A stretch of 53,224 nucleotides of DNA from Spirochaetota bacterium (GCA_024276015.1 JAJRXZ010000080.1:1-53224); one strand, 5' to 3'. Shown: positions 25,225 to 34,711, counted from the stretch's first letter. A program made the numbers and translations. Notes: generated by a model not told the origin, from the sequence alone.

Positions 25225-26055
25225 ATGAAAATATCTGATCTGCAAAAAGAGATTATCGCCGATTTCAAAGAAATGGGGCTGGATAATGCGGTACTGGATA
25301 CGCAGATGATCATTTCTCATGTACTCCATATTGAAACATACTCGGTAAATATTGAGCATAACAGGATCCTAAAAGATGATGAGATCAAAAGAATAAAAAG
25401 GCTTGTGCGCAGAAGACTGAATTTCGAACCGGTCGCATATATTATCGGTAAAAAGGAATTCTATTCTATTGAGCTGAAAGTAAATAAAGATGTGCTTATC
25501 CCCCGTCCTGAAACGGAACTTCTTGTGGATCTGGCGATCTATTATGCAAAATTTGACGGCACAGTGCTGGACCTCTGTACAGGCTCCGGAGCTGTTGCGA
25601 TCGCGGTAAAATATAACCGCCGAGATCTTCATGTTTTTGCCTCGGATATTTCCGGAAAGGCCCTTAAAGTTGCCAGAAAGAATTCGAGTAACATTTTAGG
25701 TCCGCGCGTTATACAATTTTTTCAGGGGGATATTTTTGAGCCCTTTGATTCCATGACTTTTGATGTAATAGTGTCGAATCCTCCTTATATTGATCCTTCC
25801 GACAGGGCAGAACTGCAAAGGGATCTGGAACATGAACCTAAAATCGCTCTCTATTCGGAAGATGAAGGTAAAGCGGTCATAGATAAAATAATAGCGGAGT
25901 CCCGAAATTATCTCAATGAAGAGGGTATTTTGATAATGGAGATCGGGGCGGATTTAAAAAGATTTGTATTGGAAAGAGGCGAGGATAATAATTATTCGGT
26001 ATCTGTAATGAATGACTATTCAGGTCTTCCAAGAGTCGCAGTTTTAAAAAAATAA
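25225..26055 (+). CDS. prmC: Release factor glutamine methyltransferase
   Basis: A 276-residue SAM-dependent methyltransferase that N5-methylates the glutamine of the GGQ motif in release factors. The N-terminal helical domain carries the family signature (RRLNFEPVAYIIGKKEFY). The catalytic domain has the SAM motif LDLCTGSGAVAIA (about 115-127) and the NPPY motif (185-188), which binds the glutamine amide. It lies downstream of its substrate gene prfA in the same direction, as in most bacteria. Confidence 0.95.
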   Translation: MKISDLQKEIIADFKEMGLDNAVLDTQMIISHVLHIETYSVNIEHNRILKDDEIKRIKRLVRRRLNFEPVAYIIGKKEFYSIELKVNKDVLIPRPETELLVDLAIYYAKFDGTVLDLCTGSGAVAIAVKYNRRDLHVFASDISGKALKVARKNSSNILGPRVIQFFQGDIFEPFDSMTFDVIVSNPPYIDPSDRAELQRDLEHEPKIALYSEDEGKAVIDKIIAESRNYLNEEGILIMEIGADLKRFVLERGEDNNYSVSVMNDYSGLPRVAVLKK

Positions 26056-26092
26056 CATTGATGAAAATTGCACCAATTTTTCAGGATCAATA

Positions 26093-27421
26093 ATGGATAT
26101 ATTAAAGATACAGTTAAAAAAGTTATCAACATTTACTTATATTCTTTTATTCCTTTTGATTGTGGCTGTTATTTCCAACCTGAATTTCAGATGGGAAGGA
26201 ATACGGGTAATAGTAAGAGTATATATTTTTCTCTTCTCTTTTTATGTGATCTTTAATTTTTCCGAGATCGATATTGATACGCTGAAAAAAGAGTATTTTG
26301 AGAGATATGGCAGCAAAGGAGAGTTTTTTCTTTTTTTTATTACGAGGATATCTCCTTTTATTATAATTTACGTCACAGTTATAATCTTTACGATGGTATA
26401 CTATCTTGGAAGCGGAGATTGGCCCATGAGACCCCTTCTGGCGCTTCTTGACGGGAGATTTTCCAATACGGTTGTATATTCATTAATTCTTCTGGTAATA
26501 CTGAAGATAAGACGAAGCCCCAGAGTTACAGTTCCTCTTTTTATACTTTTATCGATCCTATATTATATATTGTACAGGTTTGTCTATTATTATTCGCCCA
26601 CAGGAGTGCCTACCTCGCTGCTGAAGTGGGCAAATTTCGCAATAGTAAGTTTTTTCCTGATATATGAATTCTTTTATAATAAGAAAAATATTAAGAAAAT
26701 AATATTATCGGTTCTTATGCTTTCAACGTTTCTGTATTTTGCAGTTTTCAGCATAATAATGGGAGTCTATAATTTTTCTTCTCCTCAGTCTTTTCCAAAG
26801 ATCAGGTCCTCTTTGGTTTTATTGAGAATGGGGTATTCATTTCCTCTTAAAGAGCTGGAGCGTTATATTGCAGCAAAACATGCTTCGGATCTCCTTAAGA
26901 AATATATTTTCTACTCGCGGACTTATAATAAGAAAATAACATTCACTGCCGGAGAATGGGAAGAACTCGTCAGCAGCAGTTCCCTTGACAGAATTGAAAT
27001 AATTTCACTCTATTTGATCGAGAATAAAATTATGCTGCCCTTTAAAAAAATACTTTCCGCGGCAGTTAACAGGTCTATCAAATGGGGCAGCAGATTGATG
27101 GAAGCAAAAGAGTTTATCAGATATGTTTCTCTGTTCTATAAAGATCATAAAAAAGAGCTCCTCTCCCTCTATCACAGAGAAAATGTCTATTATAAAATAT
27201 GGACTTTAAAGGTAATAGGCAATTCAGGGGACTGGGATTCCATACCTTTTTTGATCAACAACCTCACTGCAATAGATGACAGAGTGTCGCAAAGCGCTTT
27301 CCTTGCAATAAAGAGTATTACCGGCTTGGATCTGAGGGGAAAAAATAGACTCAGAATTAACAGCCCCTTATTAATTAAGGCCTATAGGGAATATTATGCG
27401 TATCCGGGCATAAGGAATTAA
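26093..27421 (+). CDS. Polytopic membrane protein with HEAT-like C-terminus, unknown function
   Basis: 442 residues. The first 225 residues contain about seven hydrophobic helices (about 11-29, 36-56, 83-108, 125-143, 147-165, 175-195 and 200-222). The rest is soluble and helical; residues about 365-415 (IWTLKVIGNSGDWDSIPFL, then AFLAIKSITGLDLRG) resemble HEAT or PBS-lyase repeats. No enzymatic motif is visible and I do not recognise the family. It follows prmC by 37 bases and may be cotranscribed. Its last 47 bases overlap the 3' end of the convergent nth gene. Confidence 0.7.
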   Translation: MDILKIQLKKLSTFTYILLFLLIVAVISNLNFRWEGIRVIVRVYIFLFSFYVIFNFSEIDIDTLKKEYFERYGSKGEFFLFFITRISPFIIIYVTVIIFTMVYYLGSGDWPMRPLLALLDGRFSNTVVYSLILLVILKIRRSPRVTVPLFILLSILYYILYRFVYYYSPTGVPTSLLKWANFAIVSFFLIYEFFYNKKNIKKIILSVLMLSTFLYFAVFSIIMGVYNFSSPQSFPKIRSSLVLLRMGYSFPLKELERYIAAKHASDLLKKYIFYSRTYNKKITFTAGEWEELVSSSSLDRIEIISLYLIENKIMLPFKKILSAAVNRSIKWGSRLMEAKEFIRYVSLFYKDHKKELLSLYHRENVYYKIWTLKVIGNSGDWDSIPFLINNLTAIDDRVSQSAFLAIKSITGLDLRGKNRLRINSPLLIKAYREYYAYPGIRN

Positions 27422-28016
27422 CGGCGCATTCCCTGCAGAGAGGTTTTCTTGCCTTGCAGATCTCTCTTCCGTGTTTAATGAACAGGAGGTGAGCTTTGAT
27501 CCAGTCGGTTCTGGGAATTATTGCAGTTACATCCCTCTCAACTTCAACGGGATTATGGGATAGCGTATAGCCCAGCCTTTTTGTAATTCTGGCAACGTGT
27601 GTGTCCACAGCGAGTGCAGGTTTTTTGAATCCGATTGAAAGAATTACATTAGCGGATTTTCTTCCGATTCCGGGAAGTTTTATAAGTTCTTTCATGTTGT
27701 CAGGTACTATCCCCTTATGCTGTTTCGTTATTATCTTTGACAGCTCTATTATGTTCTTTGATTTGTTTCTGTAAAAACCGGTGCTTCTGATAATTTTTGT
27801 TATCTCTTTTATTTTTGCTCCGGAAAGGCTTTTAAAATCCGGATATTTGCCGAATAGTATGGGAGTGACTGAGTTCACCTGTTTGTCGGTTGTCTGAGCC
27901 GACAGCACAACTGCAATTGTTAATTGGTACAAATCAATATATTTCAGGTCGGGATTTATGCTGCCGTAGCGCTGTGAAAGTAATTTAATGATCTTTTTTG
28001 AAATTGCTTTGTCCAT
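27375..28016 (-). CDS. nth: Endonuclease III (DNA glycosylase/AP lyase)
   Basis: 213 residues. It removes oxidised pyrimidines and nicks the abasic site. Catalytic Lys120 (LPGIGRKSAN, the helix-hairpin-helix) and Asp138 (VDTHVARI) are present at the same numbering as in E. coli Nth. The C-terminal 4Fe-4S ligands Cys187, Cys194, Cys197 and Cys203 are also conserved. The gene overlaps the end of rdgB (upstream on the minus strand) by 32 bases and the end of the convergent membrane-protein gene by 47 bases. Together with rdgB it makes a small DNA-quality unit. Confidence 0.95.
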   Translation of the reverse strand: MDKAISKKIIKLLSQRYGSINPDLKYIDLYQLTIAVVLSAQTTDKQVNSVTPILFGKYPDFKSLSGAKIKEITKIIRSTGFYRNKSKNIIELSKIITKQHKGIVPDNMKELIKLPGIGRKSANVILSIGFKKPALAVDTHVARITKRLGYTLSHNPVEVERDVTAIIPRTDWIKAHLLFIKHGREICKARKPLCRECAVNSLCPDTHNIPYRP

Positions 28017-28605
28017 TGACGATCCCTTTTAATATCTTCTTTGCCTTCTCCAGAGCTATTGCTCTGTGGCTTATTCTGTTCTTTTCATCCATTGTAAGCT
28101 GAGCCATGGTTTTTTTTAAGGGGGGCAGATAAAAAATAGGATCATAGCCGAATCCCATGTTCCCAGCCGGTTCTGCGGATATTTCACCTTCACATATAGC
28201 CTCTGCAAAGTAAGCTGCATCTCCGGGTATGTAAAGGGCAATAACACAGACAAATCTTGCTTTTCTTTTCGTTGTAAACTTTTTCATCTCCTTTAGGATA
28301 AGGAGATTTTTTTCATGGTCGCTTAAGTTTTCTCCGCCGTAACGTGCCGAATAGACTCCCGGTTTACCCTTGAGAGCTTTAATTTCAAGTCCCGAATCGT
28401 CGGACATTACAGCCATTCCCGTATGCTCGGAAATTATTTTTGCTTTTAAGAGGGCATTCTCTTCAAATGTTGATCCGGTTTCTTCAACATGGGGCGCATC
28501 TTTAATAGAGTTTAAGGATATTAATTCAATTTCCTCAATATCGGAAAATTTATTCTCAATTTCTAAAATTTTATTTTTATTGTTTGATGCAATGAGTAAT
28601 TTCAT
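27985..28605 (-). CDS. rdgB: XTP/dITP diphosphatase (RdgB/HAM1)
   Basis: 206 residues. It hydrolyses non-canonical purine nucleotides (dITP, XTP) to keep them out of DNA and RNA. Family signatures are complete: LIASNNKNKILEI at the start, the active-site SDDSGLEI (68-75), GKPGVYSARYGG, GFGYDPIF and the C-terminal KNRISHRAIAL. The C-terminal end runs 32 bases into nth, so the two are translationally linked. The 268-base gap upstream (28606-28873, divergent promoter region with the kinase gene) is AT-rich and shows no other gene. Confidence 0.95.
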   Translation of the reverse strand: MKLLIASNNKNKILEIENKFSDIEEIELISLNSIKDAPHVEETGSTFEENALLKAKIISEHTGMAVMSDDSGLEIKALKGKPGVYSARYGGENLSDHEKNLLILKEMKKFTTKRKARFVCVIALYIPGDAAYFAEAICEGEISAEPAGNMGFGYDPIFYLPPLKKTMAQLTMDEKNRISHRAIALEKAKKILKGIVNGQSNFKKDH

Positions 28606-28873
28606 ATTTGGTCGTCCTTTTTACAGTATATTGTTATCTATCTCATTATATTATATAAAAAATGCCTGTGTCGAGTAATTATTGTTAAGATCAAAAGAAT
28701 GATATTTTTATTCATCATTATTATTAGTACAATATTTTTTTTGTAATAAAAAAGGTATTGATTCCGCGGCTGAATCTTTATATTTTAAAACTAACAGAAG
28801 TATCTTAAAAAACTTTTCCGGGTATCTGTTTTACAAATACCTGTTAAAATCTGAATTTCATGGAAATTGATAT

Positions 28874-30931
28874 ATGAAGATAAGTAAGGATTCGCTGCTT
28901 GGAATAATACTGCTCTATATTCCGGATATTTCTTTTATCATATACCTCTATTTTATTATATTTGACTCCGAAGGTTTTTCCCAACACACGGTTAATAATT
29001 TTTTTAGCGGAGTTTTTGCCTTTATTCTTATCAGGTTTCTGATATTTTATTTGGTGGGAAAGCATTTCTATTATGACAGGCTTAAAATAATCAGCGGCAT
29101 GATCCTGGAATTCAAGAAGGGAAGATTTATCACCAATCCCGGCGATATAACGGGAACCGATCTCTTTGCAAGAATTTTAAAGGAACTTGTAATTGCCGGA
29201 AAGCATCTGGACGAAATGGTTGCAGCGCAGAGAGAGGAAATAGACAAATTCCATGAATTTTATGACAGCGTTGTCTTTTCCATAAGCTCGTTTTTTATTG
29301 TATTGAAAGATGACGATACAATAGTCTATGCAAATGACGGTTTTTGCAGTAAATTCAGTATTGAAAGAGATGAGATAATAGGCAAAAGAATTGAGGATAT
29401 TTTTTACTTTGTTAATGCAAGAATTAAAGGAGCGATCAATAAGGTACGCAAAAAGGGAGACCCTGTTGTTCTTGAAAGGATCAATCTCCTCTCTTTAAAT
29501 AAGATCACAATTATCGCAGATATCAAGGTATCGAAAATTGTTGTAAAGGGGATAAACCAGATAATTCTTATACTTGACGATGTAACAAGCAGTTTAAGAA
29601 AGGACTATCAGATATCTTTGATGAGCCATATTTCAGGATCTCTCAGAAATGAGATGGAGATTGACAGAGTGCTTCATTCCATTCTGACGGCTGTAACTTC
29701 GGGGTCGGGGCTTGGGTTCAACAGGGCCATGCTCTTTCTGGTTGACGAGAGGAATGAATATCTTGAGGGGAAGATGGCAGTGGGTCCCGATTCTTTTGAA
29801 GAGGCAATTGAGATATGGAGTTCGATTAATGATACGGATATTCTTTTCAGTCATATTGACGGGGCCTTCAGCAAAAATGAAATAAGAGAGCTCCATATAA
29901 AAGTAATTAATACGAGATTTAAGGTTAAATCGGATAATATCTTTGCAAAGACTCTGAATAAAAAAGAGATAATGCATATAAAAGACAGCCGGAACAACAG
30001 CGCGGTTGACAAGGTGACAAAGGAACTTATGGAGGTAAATGAATTTTTAATAGTGCCGATCTTTACGGTAAATAATCCTCTCGGAGTGCTTGTAGTGGAC
30101 AATAAATTTAATAATATCCCCATCGGGAAAGACAGTATCGAACTTATTACCATATTTGCATCACAGGCAGCTCTTTCCATCGAAAGCCACCGCAATCTTT
30201 TGAAAGCCAGAAAGGAGATGGATAAGATAGAAAAAAGGCAGGAGGCTATTATTGAGTCTGAGAAGATGGCCGCTGTTGGCAGAATTGCAACTCATATAGC
30301 TCATGAAATACGGAACCCCCTTGTAACAATGGGCGGTTATGCCAGGCGGATCGTGCAGATGCCCAAGGATACAGGCAAGGATATCAGCAATATTGAGAAG
30401 TTCGGGACAATAATTTTAAATGAATCCAAAAGGCTTGAGGGGATTCTCTCAAATGTTATGGATTTTACCAAACCTTCAAAGTTTATAAAAGAATTTAACG
30501 ATATAAACGAGATAGTTAAGGATACGCTGGATCTATTGAAAAATCTTTTCCTGGAAAGGCGAATTGAAATAATAACAAAGTTGGACGATGAGATCCCCCT
30601 TGTGAAGTCCGATTTTAATCAGATGAAACAGGTAATGCTCAATCTTCTGCAAAATTCCATTGAAGTTACGGAAGCAGGAGGAATTGTAGAAATAATTACG
30701 GAATATGACGGCAAAAACGTTATAATAAAGGTAAAGGACACCGGCTCCGGCATTGACGAGGAAGATCCGGATATTGTGTTTGAACCCTTTTTTACAAAAA
30801 AGATATCCGGTGTGGGGCTGGGGCTTGCCAATGTAAAAAAAATAATTAAAGACCATAATGGAACCATCAGTGTAAGGAACAGAGAGTACTGCGGAGTTGA
30901 ATTTAAAATAAGCCTTTCCGTTCCGGTTTGA
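28874..30931 (+). CDS. Membrane-anchored PAS-GAF sensor histidine kinase
   Basis: 685 residues. Two hydrophobic helices near the N-terminus (about 8-33 and 41-61) anchor it. They are followed by a linker, a PAS-like domain (about 130-245), a GAF-like domain (about 255-440) and a coiled stretch. HisKA carries His477 in AHEIRNPLVT. HATPase_c has the N box MLNLLQNSIEV, G1 DTGSGID, F box FEPFFTKK and G2 GVGLGLANV. All catalytic boxes are intact. There is no receiver domain of its own; a free-standing receiver gene follows 94 bases later and is the likely partner. The signal is unknown. Confidence 0.9.
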   Translation: MKISKDSLLGIILLYIPDISFIIYLYFIIFDSEGFSQHTVNNFFSGVFAFILIRFLIFYLVGKHFYYDRLKIISGMILEFKKGRFITNPGDITGTDLFARILKELVIAGKHLDEMVAAQREEIDKFHEFYDSVVFSISSFFIVLKDDDTIVYANDGFCSKFSIERDEIIGKRIEDIFYFVNARIKGAINKVRKKGDPVVLERINLLSLNKITIIADIKVSKIVVKGINQIILILDDVTSSLRKDYQISLMSHISGSLRNEMEIDRVLHSILTAVTSGSGLGFNRAMLFLVDERNEYLEGKMAVGPDSFEEAIEIWSSINDTDILFSHIDGAFSKNEIRELHIKVINTRFKVKSDNIFAKTLNKKEIMHIKDSRNNSAVDKVTKELMEVNEFLIVPIFTVNNPLGVLVVDNKFNNIPIGKDSIELITIFASQAALSIESHRNLLKARKEMDKIEKRQEAIIESEKMAAVGRIATHIAHEIRNPLVTMGGYARRIVQMPKDTGKDISNIEKFGTIILNESKRLEGILSNVMDFTKPSKFIKEFNDINEIVKDTLDLLKNLFLERRIEIITKLDDEIPLVKSDFNQMKQVMLNLLQNSIEVTEAGGIVEIITEYDGKNVIIKVKDTGSGIDEEDPDIVFEPFFTKKISGVGLGLANVKKIIKDHNGTISVRNREYCGVEFKISLSVPV

Positions 30932-31025
30932 TCGGGCGGTGTTGTTTTTATTTAAAAAAATGTTGCAAATAATGCATGATTCATTGTAATATTAATATAA
31001 TAATTTGCCTTATCTGGAGGATATA

Positions 31026-31388
31026 ATGCATAAAATATTAATTGTTGAAGATGAGAAGCATCAGAGAGATCTGTATACAATGGAACTTCAGGATGAGGGA
31101 TATGAAGTTGACCAGGCGTCAAACGGGAAAGAAGCGGTTGAGATGGTGAAAGCGAATAAATACGATCTTGTGGTTATGGATATCAGGATGCCCGAAATGG
31201 ACGGTATAGAGGCACTTGGGAAAATTTTATCAAGAGATAAAAAGATACCTATAGTTATTTATACGGCATATTCCAATTACAAAAGTAATTTTATGACGTG
31301 GACTGCTGACGCATATATAACAAAATCACTGAATTCGGACGAGCTGAAAGAAAAAATTCGCGAAATTCTCTCCTCAAAGGCTTCATAG
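31026..31388 (+). CDS. Single-domain response regulator
   Basis: 120 residues, receiver domain only. Acidic pocket Glu8-Asp9-Glu10, phospho-acceptor Asp52 (VVMDIRMPEMDG), the Thr/Tyr region VIYTAYS and Lys in YITKS. The ATG at 31026 is chosen because GGAGG lies five bases upstream; an upstream TTG is less likely. No output domain, so it acts by protein contact or phosphorelay, probably with the preceding kinase. Its TAG abuts the stop of the convergent DegT-like gene with no spacing. Confidence 0.9.
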   Translation: MHKILIVEDEKHQRDLYTMELQDEGYEVDQASNGKEAVEMVKANKYDLVVMDIRMPEMDGIEALGKILSRDKKIPIVIYTAYSNYKSNFMTWTADAYITKSLNSDELKEKIREILSSKAS

Positions 31389-32423
31389 TTATATAAAGCT
31401 GGAAAGTGATTTTGATATTTTTTCTATCTCCTTTTTGGTCAGAGTAGGATAAACCGGCAGCGTGAAAAGTTTTTTCGACATTCTGTCGCTGTTGGGATAC
31501 TCTTTACCGCTTTTGCCCAGCAATGAGTGAAGAGGATTTTGTACGGGCCTGACAACCTCAACTCCGTTTTTTTTCCAGTACTTTTGAATTTTATCGTTAA
31601 AAGCATCAAAGAGAACCGGGAATGACTGATATGCAAAGCTGTCGCTATATGGCGCTAATGGTCTGTGGGAAGTATGACGCAGGGAACCGTAATATATATT
31701 TGCTATTTCTCTTCTTCTTTTGAGAAATTTTTTTAATTTGGATAACTGCGTCAGGCCCATTGCTGCCTGAAAATCTGTCATAGTATAATCGAGATGCAGA
31801 GTATCCTCTTTTATTCCTCTTTTGTCTCTCATGAGAGAATAGTGTTTGGAGTTGTTTGTTAAAACCATTCCTCCATTGCCTGTTGTTAAGATCATAGCCG
31901 GAGCAAATGAGGCTACTGCAAAGGCGCCCCTTTTGCCGGCAGGTATTTCATTAACTTCAGTTCCGATGGAATGAGAAATGTCTTCAATAACCGGGATGTT
32001 CAATTGCGTAAGTTTGTCAATATCATAATGAAATCCGAAGCTATGACCTGCTACGATACATTTTGTTTTTTCGGTAATTTTTTCCTTAATTCGATCGATC
32101 GAAGGGAAAAGCGAATTTTCATCGTTATCAACAAGAACAGCATTGCCGCGGCAAAGCTGTAATGCGCTCAGAGGAGCATGATTAAAAAAAGAAGGGATTA
32201 TTACTTCGCTGTTGTTGTTGATCTGAAGAGCCGTGAAAGCAAGGTGGTATGCCGATGTTAAGGAATTTGCAGCGAGAGAGTATTTTACTTCCGTTAAATT
32301 GGCAATGGCGCTTTCAAAGTTTTTTACTGTTGAGCCCGCAACAAGTTCGTCCTTTATCAGACAGTCAAGCACGCCTTCAAGGTCGTCTCTTGTAATTGTC
32401 GGTTTATTTAATACAATTTTCAT
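31389..32423 (-). CDS. DegT/DnrJ/EryC1-family protein lacking the PLP lysine
   Basis: 344 residues with the fold type I signatures of sugar aminotransferases: AANSLTSAYHLAF near the cofactor phosphate, PSFFNHAPL, and the PLP-pairing region PVIEDISHSIGT with Asp148. In active members the Schiff-base lysine sits in SFxxxKxLTTGEGG. Here the stretch reads SFAPAMILTTGNGG (172-185), so Met177 replaces the lysine (codon ATG confirmed on the minus strand at 31895-31893). Transamination is therefore not expected. Some family members have His at this position (ColD), but I know of no Met example. Dehydration, sensing or a structural role are possible. No nucleotide-sugar genes are nearby. Confidence 0.82.
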   Translation of the reverse strand: MKIVLNKPTITRDDLEGVLDCLIKDELVAGSTVKNFESAIANLTEVKYSLAANSLTSAYHLAFTALQINNNSEVIIPSFFNHAPLSALQLCRGNAVLVDNDENSLFPSIDRIKEKITEKTKCIVAGHSFGFHYDIDKLTQLNIPVIEDISHSIGTEVNEIPAGKRGAFAVASFAPAMILTTGNGGMVLTNNSKHYSLMRDKRGIKEDTLHLDYTMTDFQAAMGLTQLSKLKKFLKRRREIANIYYGSLRHTSHRPLAPYSDSFAYQSFPVLFDAFNDKIQKYWKKNGVEVVRPVQNPLHSLLGKSGKEYPNSDRMSKKLFTLPVYPTLTKKEIEKISKSLSSFI

Positions 32424-32610
32424 CTGTTATCCCCGGGATCTGATTCAAAACAACTGAGTATTATAAGTATATCTGTTTAATTTTGTCGAGGCAAAGCGGT
32501 CAAGAATGTTTTTTATTAACATCAACATTTTTAAATAATTTTTAAAATAAAGGCATTTTAAAAATATTCCGATAATAAAATGAATACAACTATACCGGAG
32601 GTAACTGGAG

Positions 32611-33636
32611 ATGAATTTTGTTTTTAAAAGGAGCGTTATTTTATTAAAAATAGCCGTAGTAATGATCTTCATTGCGGGCTGCGCGTCGGGCAGAGGTCAG
32701 ACAAAAAGTAATTATGGAGGCGATAGTCTGTCTAATGACAAATATGCAGGCGAAAGATACGACGAAGTGCAGTTCGATGAAAATAACGGGTCCGGCAAGA
32801 GCGGTTACCGCAACAGGGATATGGAGGATAGAAAAGCAGGGTACAGAGACAGCGCTGCAGAACGCCGGGCAGAAAGGAATGATTACGGCAGATATAACAG
32901 AAGAGACAGTGAATACACTGCCAGAAATAATGATGAATACAATAATGAAAACCGGGAGACATTTAAGGAAAGATTCAATGAAACTGGCCTGGCTTCATGG
33001 TATGGCAGAGAATTTCATGGTAAAGTAACGGCTTCAGGTGAGAAGTTTGATATGTATCAGATGACTGCTGCCCATAAATCGCTGCCCTTTGGGACCGAAC
33101 TTCTTGTAAAAAATCTTGATAACGGCAGAACCGTAAAAGTAAGAGTAAATGACAGAGGTCCCTATCGCGGCAACAGAATTATTGATCTCTCTTATTATGC
33201 TGCAAAGAAACTCGGAATGATATCGGCAGGAAAAGCGGTGGTAGGCATTAAGATAATGAAGAAGAATAGCGAAGAGTCATACGGCAGGAATAGGTATAAT
33301 GAAAATTACAGGGGAAGAAAAAAATATATTGAGCCTGTTGTAAGAAATGAATACAGCGGAAATAACTATGAAGGCAGAGAAGAAGATTATGACAGAAGAG
33401 GGGAAGAAAATTCGGATAATTTTGCCGTTCAGGCCGGAGCGTTCTATTCCAAAAGAAACGCTTTGAAACTGAAAGAAAAAATAGAAGAATTAACAAGAAA
33501 TCCGGTGATCTTAATACACGAGGGAGACCTCTATAAGGTGAGAATTACCGGATTTTATACCAGAAGGGAAGCCAAAAGATTGAAAAGAATTTTAAAGAGC
33601 GAAGAGATAAGCTCATATATATTAAACAGAGAATAG
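32611..33636 (+). CDS. rlpA: RlpA-like septal lipoprotein with DPBB and SPOR domains
   Basis: 341 residues. The lipoprotein signal ends at IAGC (lipid-attached Cys24). Residues 28-125 are a low-complexity Asn/Arg/Tyr/Glu-rich segment. A double-psi beta-barrel (about 128-215) carries the RlpA signature: GLASWYG, GxxTASGEKFD, AAHKSLPFGT and VNDRGPY. After another charged linker, a SPOR domain (about 268-340; FAVQAGAFYSKRNALKL) binds denuded glycan strands at the septum. RlpA proteins cleave such glycans in Pseudomonas; activity here is inferred. A strong ribosome site (GGAGG, then a second GGAG adjacent to the ATG) precedes the gene. It stands alone. Confidence 0.9.
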   Translation: MNFVFKRSVILLKIAVVMIFIAGCASGRGQTKSNYGGDSLSNDKYAGERYDEVQFDENNGSGKSGYRNRDMEDRKAGYRDSAAERRAERNDYGRYNRRDSEYTARNNDEYNNENRETFKERFNETGLASWYGREFHGKVTASGEKFDMYQMTAAHKSLPFGTELLVKNLDNGRTVKVRVNDRGPYRGNRIIDLSYYAAKKLGMISAGKAVVGIKIMKKNSEESYGRNRYNENYRGRKKYIEPVVRNEYSGNNYEGREEDYDRRGEENSDNFAVQAGAFYSKRNALKLKEKIEELTRNPVILIHEGDLYKVRITGFYTRREAKRLKRILKSEEISSYILNRE

Positions 33637-33668
33637 AGCTGTATCACTACCTCCGGTTAAACAGGTTT

Positions 33669-33889
33669 TCAAACAGCCTTGAATACAAAGGGGCGGATAC
33701 TTTTCCGTTCCTTTTTTATGTTCGGATCATTCCGGAACGCTTCAGAGGAAAGGGCTTCAAACAGGCTTCCGGATAGTATCTTCAATTGGGTACCCATTCA
33801 AAATCTTTTACAGCATCATGAATGAGTTGCTTATCCTTGTCCTTAAAGGGTCCTTTTATCTTATTAACGAAACAGGCGGGATATCTCAT
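33669..33889 (-). other. Gene-poor region with two small overlapping minus-strand ORFs
   Basis: The gap 33637-34076 contains no recognisable gene. On the minus strand there are two short frames. One of 35 codons (33889-33782) begins MRYPACFVNKIKG and has GGAG four bases before its ATG. A second of 42 codons (33797-33669) overlaps the end of the first and begins MGTQLKILSGSLF. Both have balanced, gene-like composition, so this could be a decayed gene with a frameshift. No family is recognised. Confidence 0.2.
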
Positions 33890-34076
33890 ATAGCTCCGGA
33901 TTATTAAAAAGAGCGCAGAGGCTTTGGAAAAGTTAAGATAAGTATGTACAAATTATAGATTTTTTTAAAAAAATATTTTTTTTTCTTGATATTGTTAAAA
34001 AAAATCAGTTTTTTGTCATATAGTAAAAATAATATTGACAAAAAAGAGTGCATTTCTAAGGTTATACATTCCTTTT

Positions 34077-34149
34077 GCCCACGTAGCTCAGTCGGCAGAG
34101 CATTTGCATGGTAAGCAAAAGGTCACCAGTTCAATTCTGGTCGTGGGCT
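34077..34149 (+). tRNA. tRNA-Thr (anticodon GGT)
   Basis: Cloverleaf complete: acceptor GCCCACG with CGTGGGC, D-stem GCTC/GAGC, anticodon stem TTTGC/GCAAA around loop ATGGTAA (anticodon GGT), T-arm with TTCAATT, discriminator T, no encoded CCA. TTGACA at 34035-34040 lies upstream with TATACA 22 bases further on, a poorly spaced promoter candidate. It heads the rpmG-secE-nusG cluster, a common place for tRNA genes. Confidence 0.93.
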
Positions 34150-34347
34150 TATATAAATGTGCTGATTTGCAGGTATTGGAAATCTCAAAAATACTTGACT
34201 GAATAGATTAAGATAATAGTTTGCACCAGTGCTGAGCCGTGTAATTTTTTTTACTGTTTTTATTTTGAAGTTACCGGTTTGATGATTGATTAAAATTATG
34301 CCGTTGAAGCGCCGGTTTTAAAAAAGATATTAAGGTGGATTTTTGTA

Positions 34348-34500
34348 ATGCGTGATGTTATTTTATTAGCCTGTGGTGAATGTAAAAGGAGGAATTACTC
34401 TGTTACAAAAAACAAGAAAAAACAGGCGGGGAAACTCACTGTTAAGAAGTATTGCAAGTTCTGCAATAAGCATACTGACCATAAAGAAACAAAAGCATAA
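34348..34500 (+). CDS. rpmG: Ribosomal protein L33
   Basis: A 50-residue protein of the large subunit. The zinc-ribbon form is intact: Cys9 and Cys12 ([10 protein letters not shown]), Cys36 and Cys39 (YCKFCNKH). The sequence between is typical L33 ([25 protein letters not shown] split by the ribbon). Presence of all four cysteines marks it as the zinc-binding C+ form, so it is not a low-zinc paralogue. It sits before secE, the standard order. Confidence 0.93.
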   Translation: MRDVILLACGECKRRNYSVTKNKKKQAGKLTVKKYCKFCNKHTDHKETKA

Positions 34501-34528
34501 TATTTTCGGCTGATATTTTGAGGTAGTT

Positions 34529-34711
34529 TTGAAAGAATTTATAAAATTTCTTCATGATTCCAAAGAAGAACTGAGAAAAGTCACCTGGCCTGACAGGGAC
34601 GAAGTGACAAAGTTTACCGGTGTGGTTGTTGTGACCGTTGTTTTTGTGTCGGTATTCCTTTGGCTGATCGATTCTGCGCTGATGACTATAATAAAATATG
34701 TTATGAATTAG
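34529..34711 (+). CDS. secE: Preprotein translocase subunit SecE
   Basis: A 60-residue, single-span SecE of the short bacterial type. The amphipathic helix with EELRKVTWPDRDEV precedes one transmembrane helix (about 31-53). It clamps SecY in the Sec translocon. The start appears to be TTG with GAGGT four bases upstream; no ATG exists near the N-terminus. Stop and the nusG start are two bases apart. Confidence 0.93.
   Translation: MKEFIKFLHDSKEELRKVTWPDRDEVTKFTGVVVVTVVFVSVFLWLIDSALMTIIKYVMN

Noticed and set aside
26068-26256. 62-codon ORF at the start of the membrane-protein gene
   Set aside because: It overlaps the longer membrane protein in another frame, which has clear transmembrane helices.
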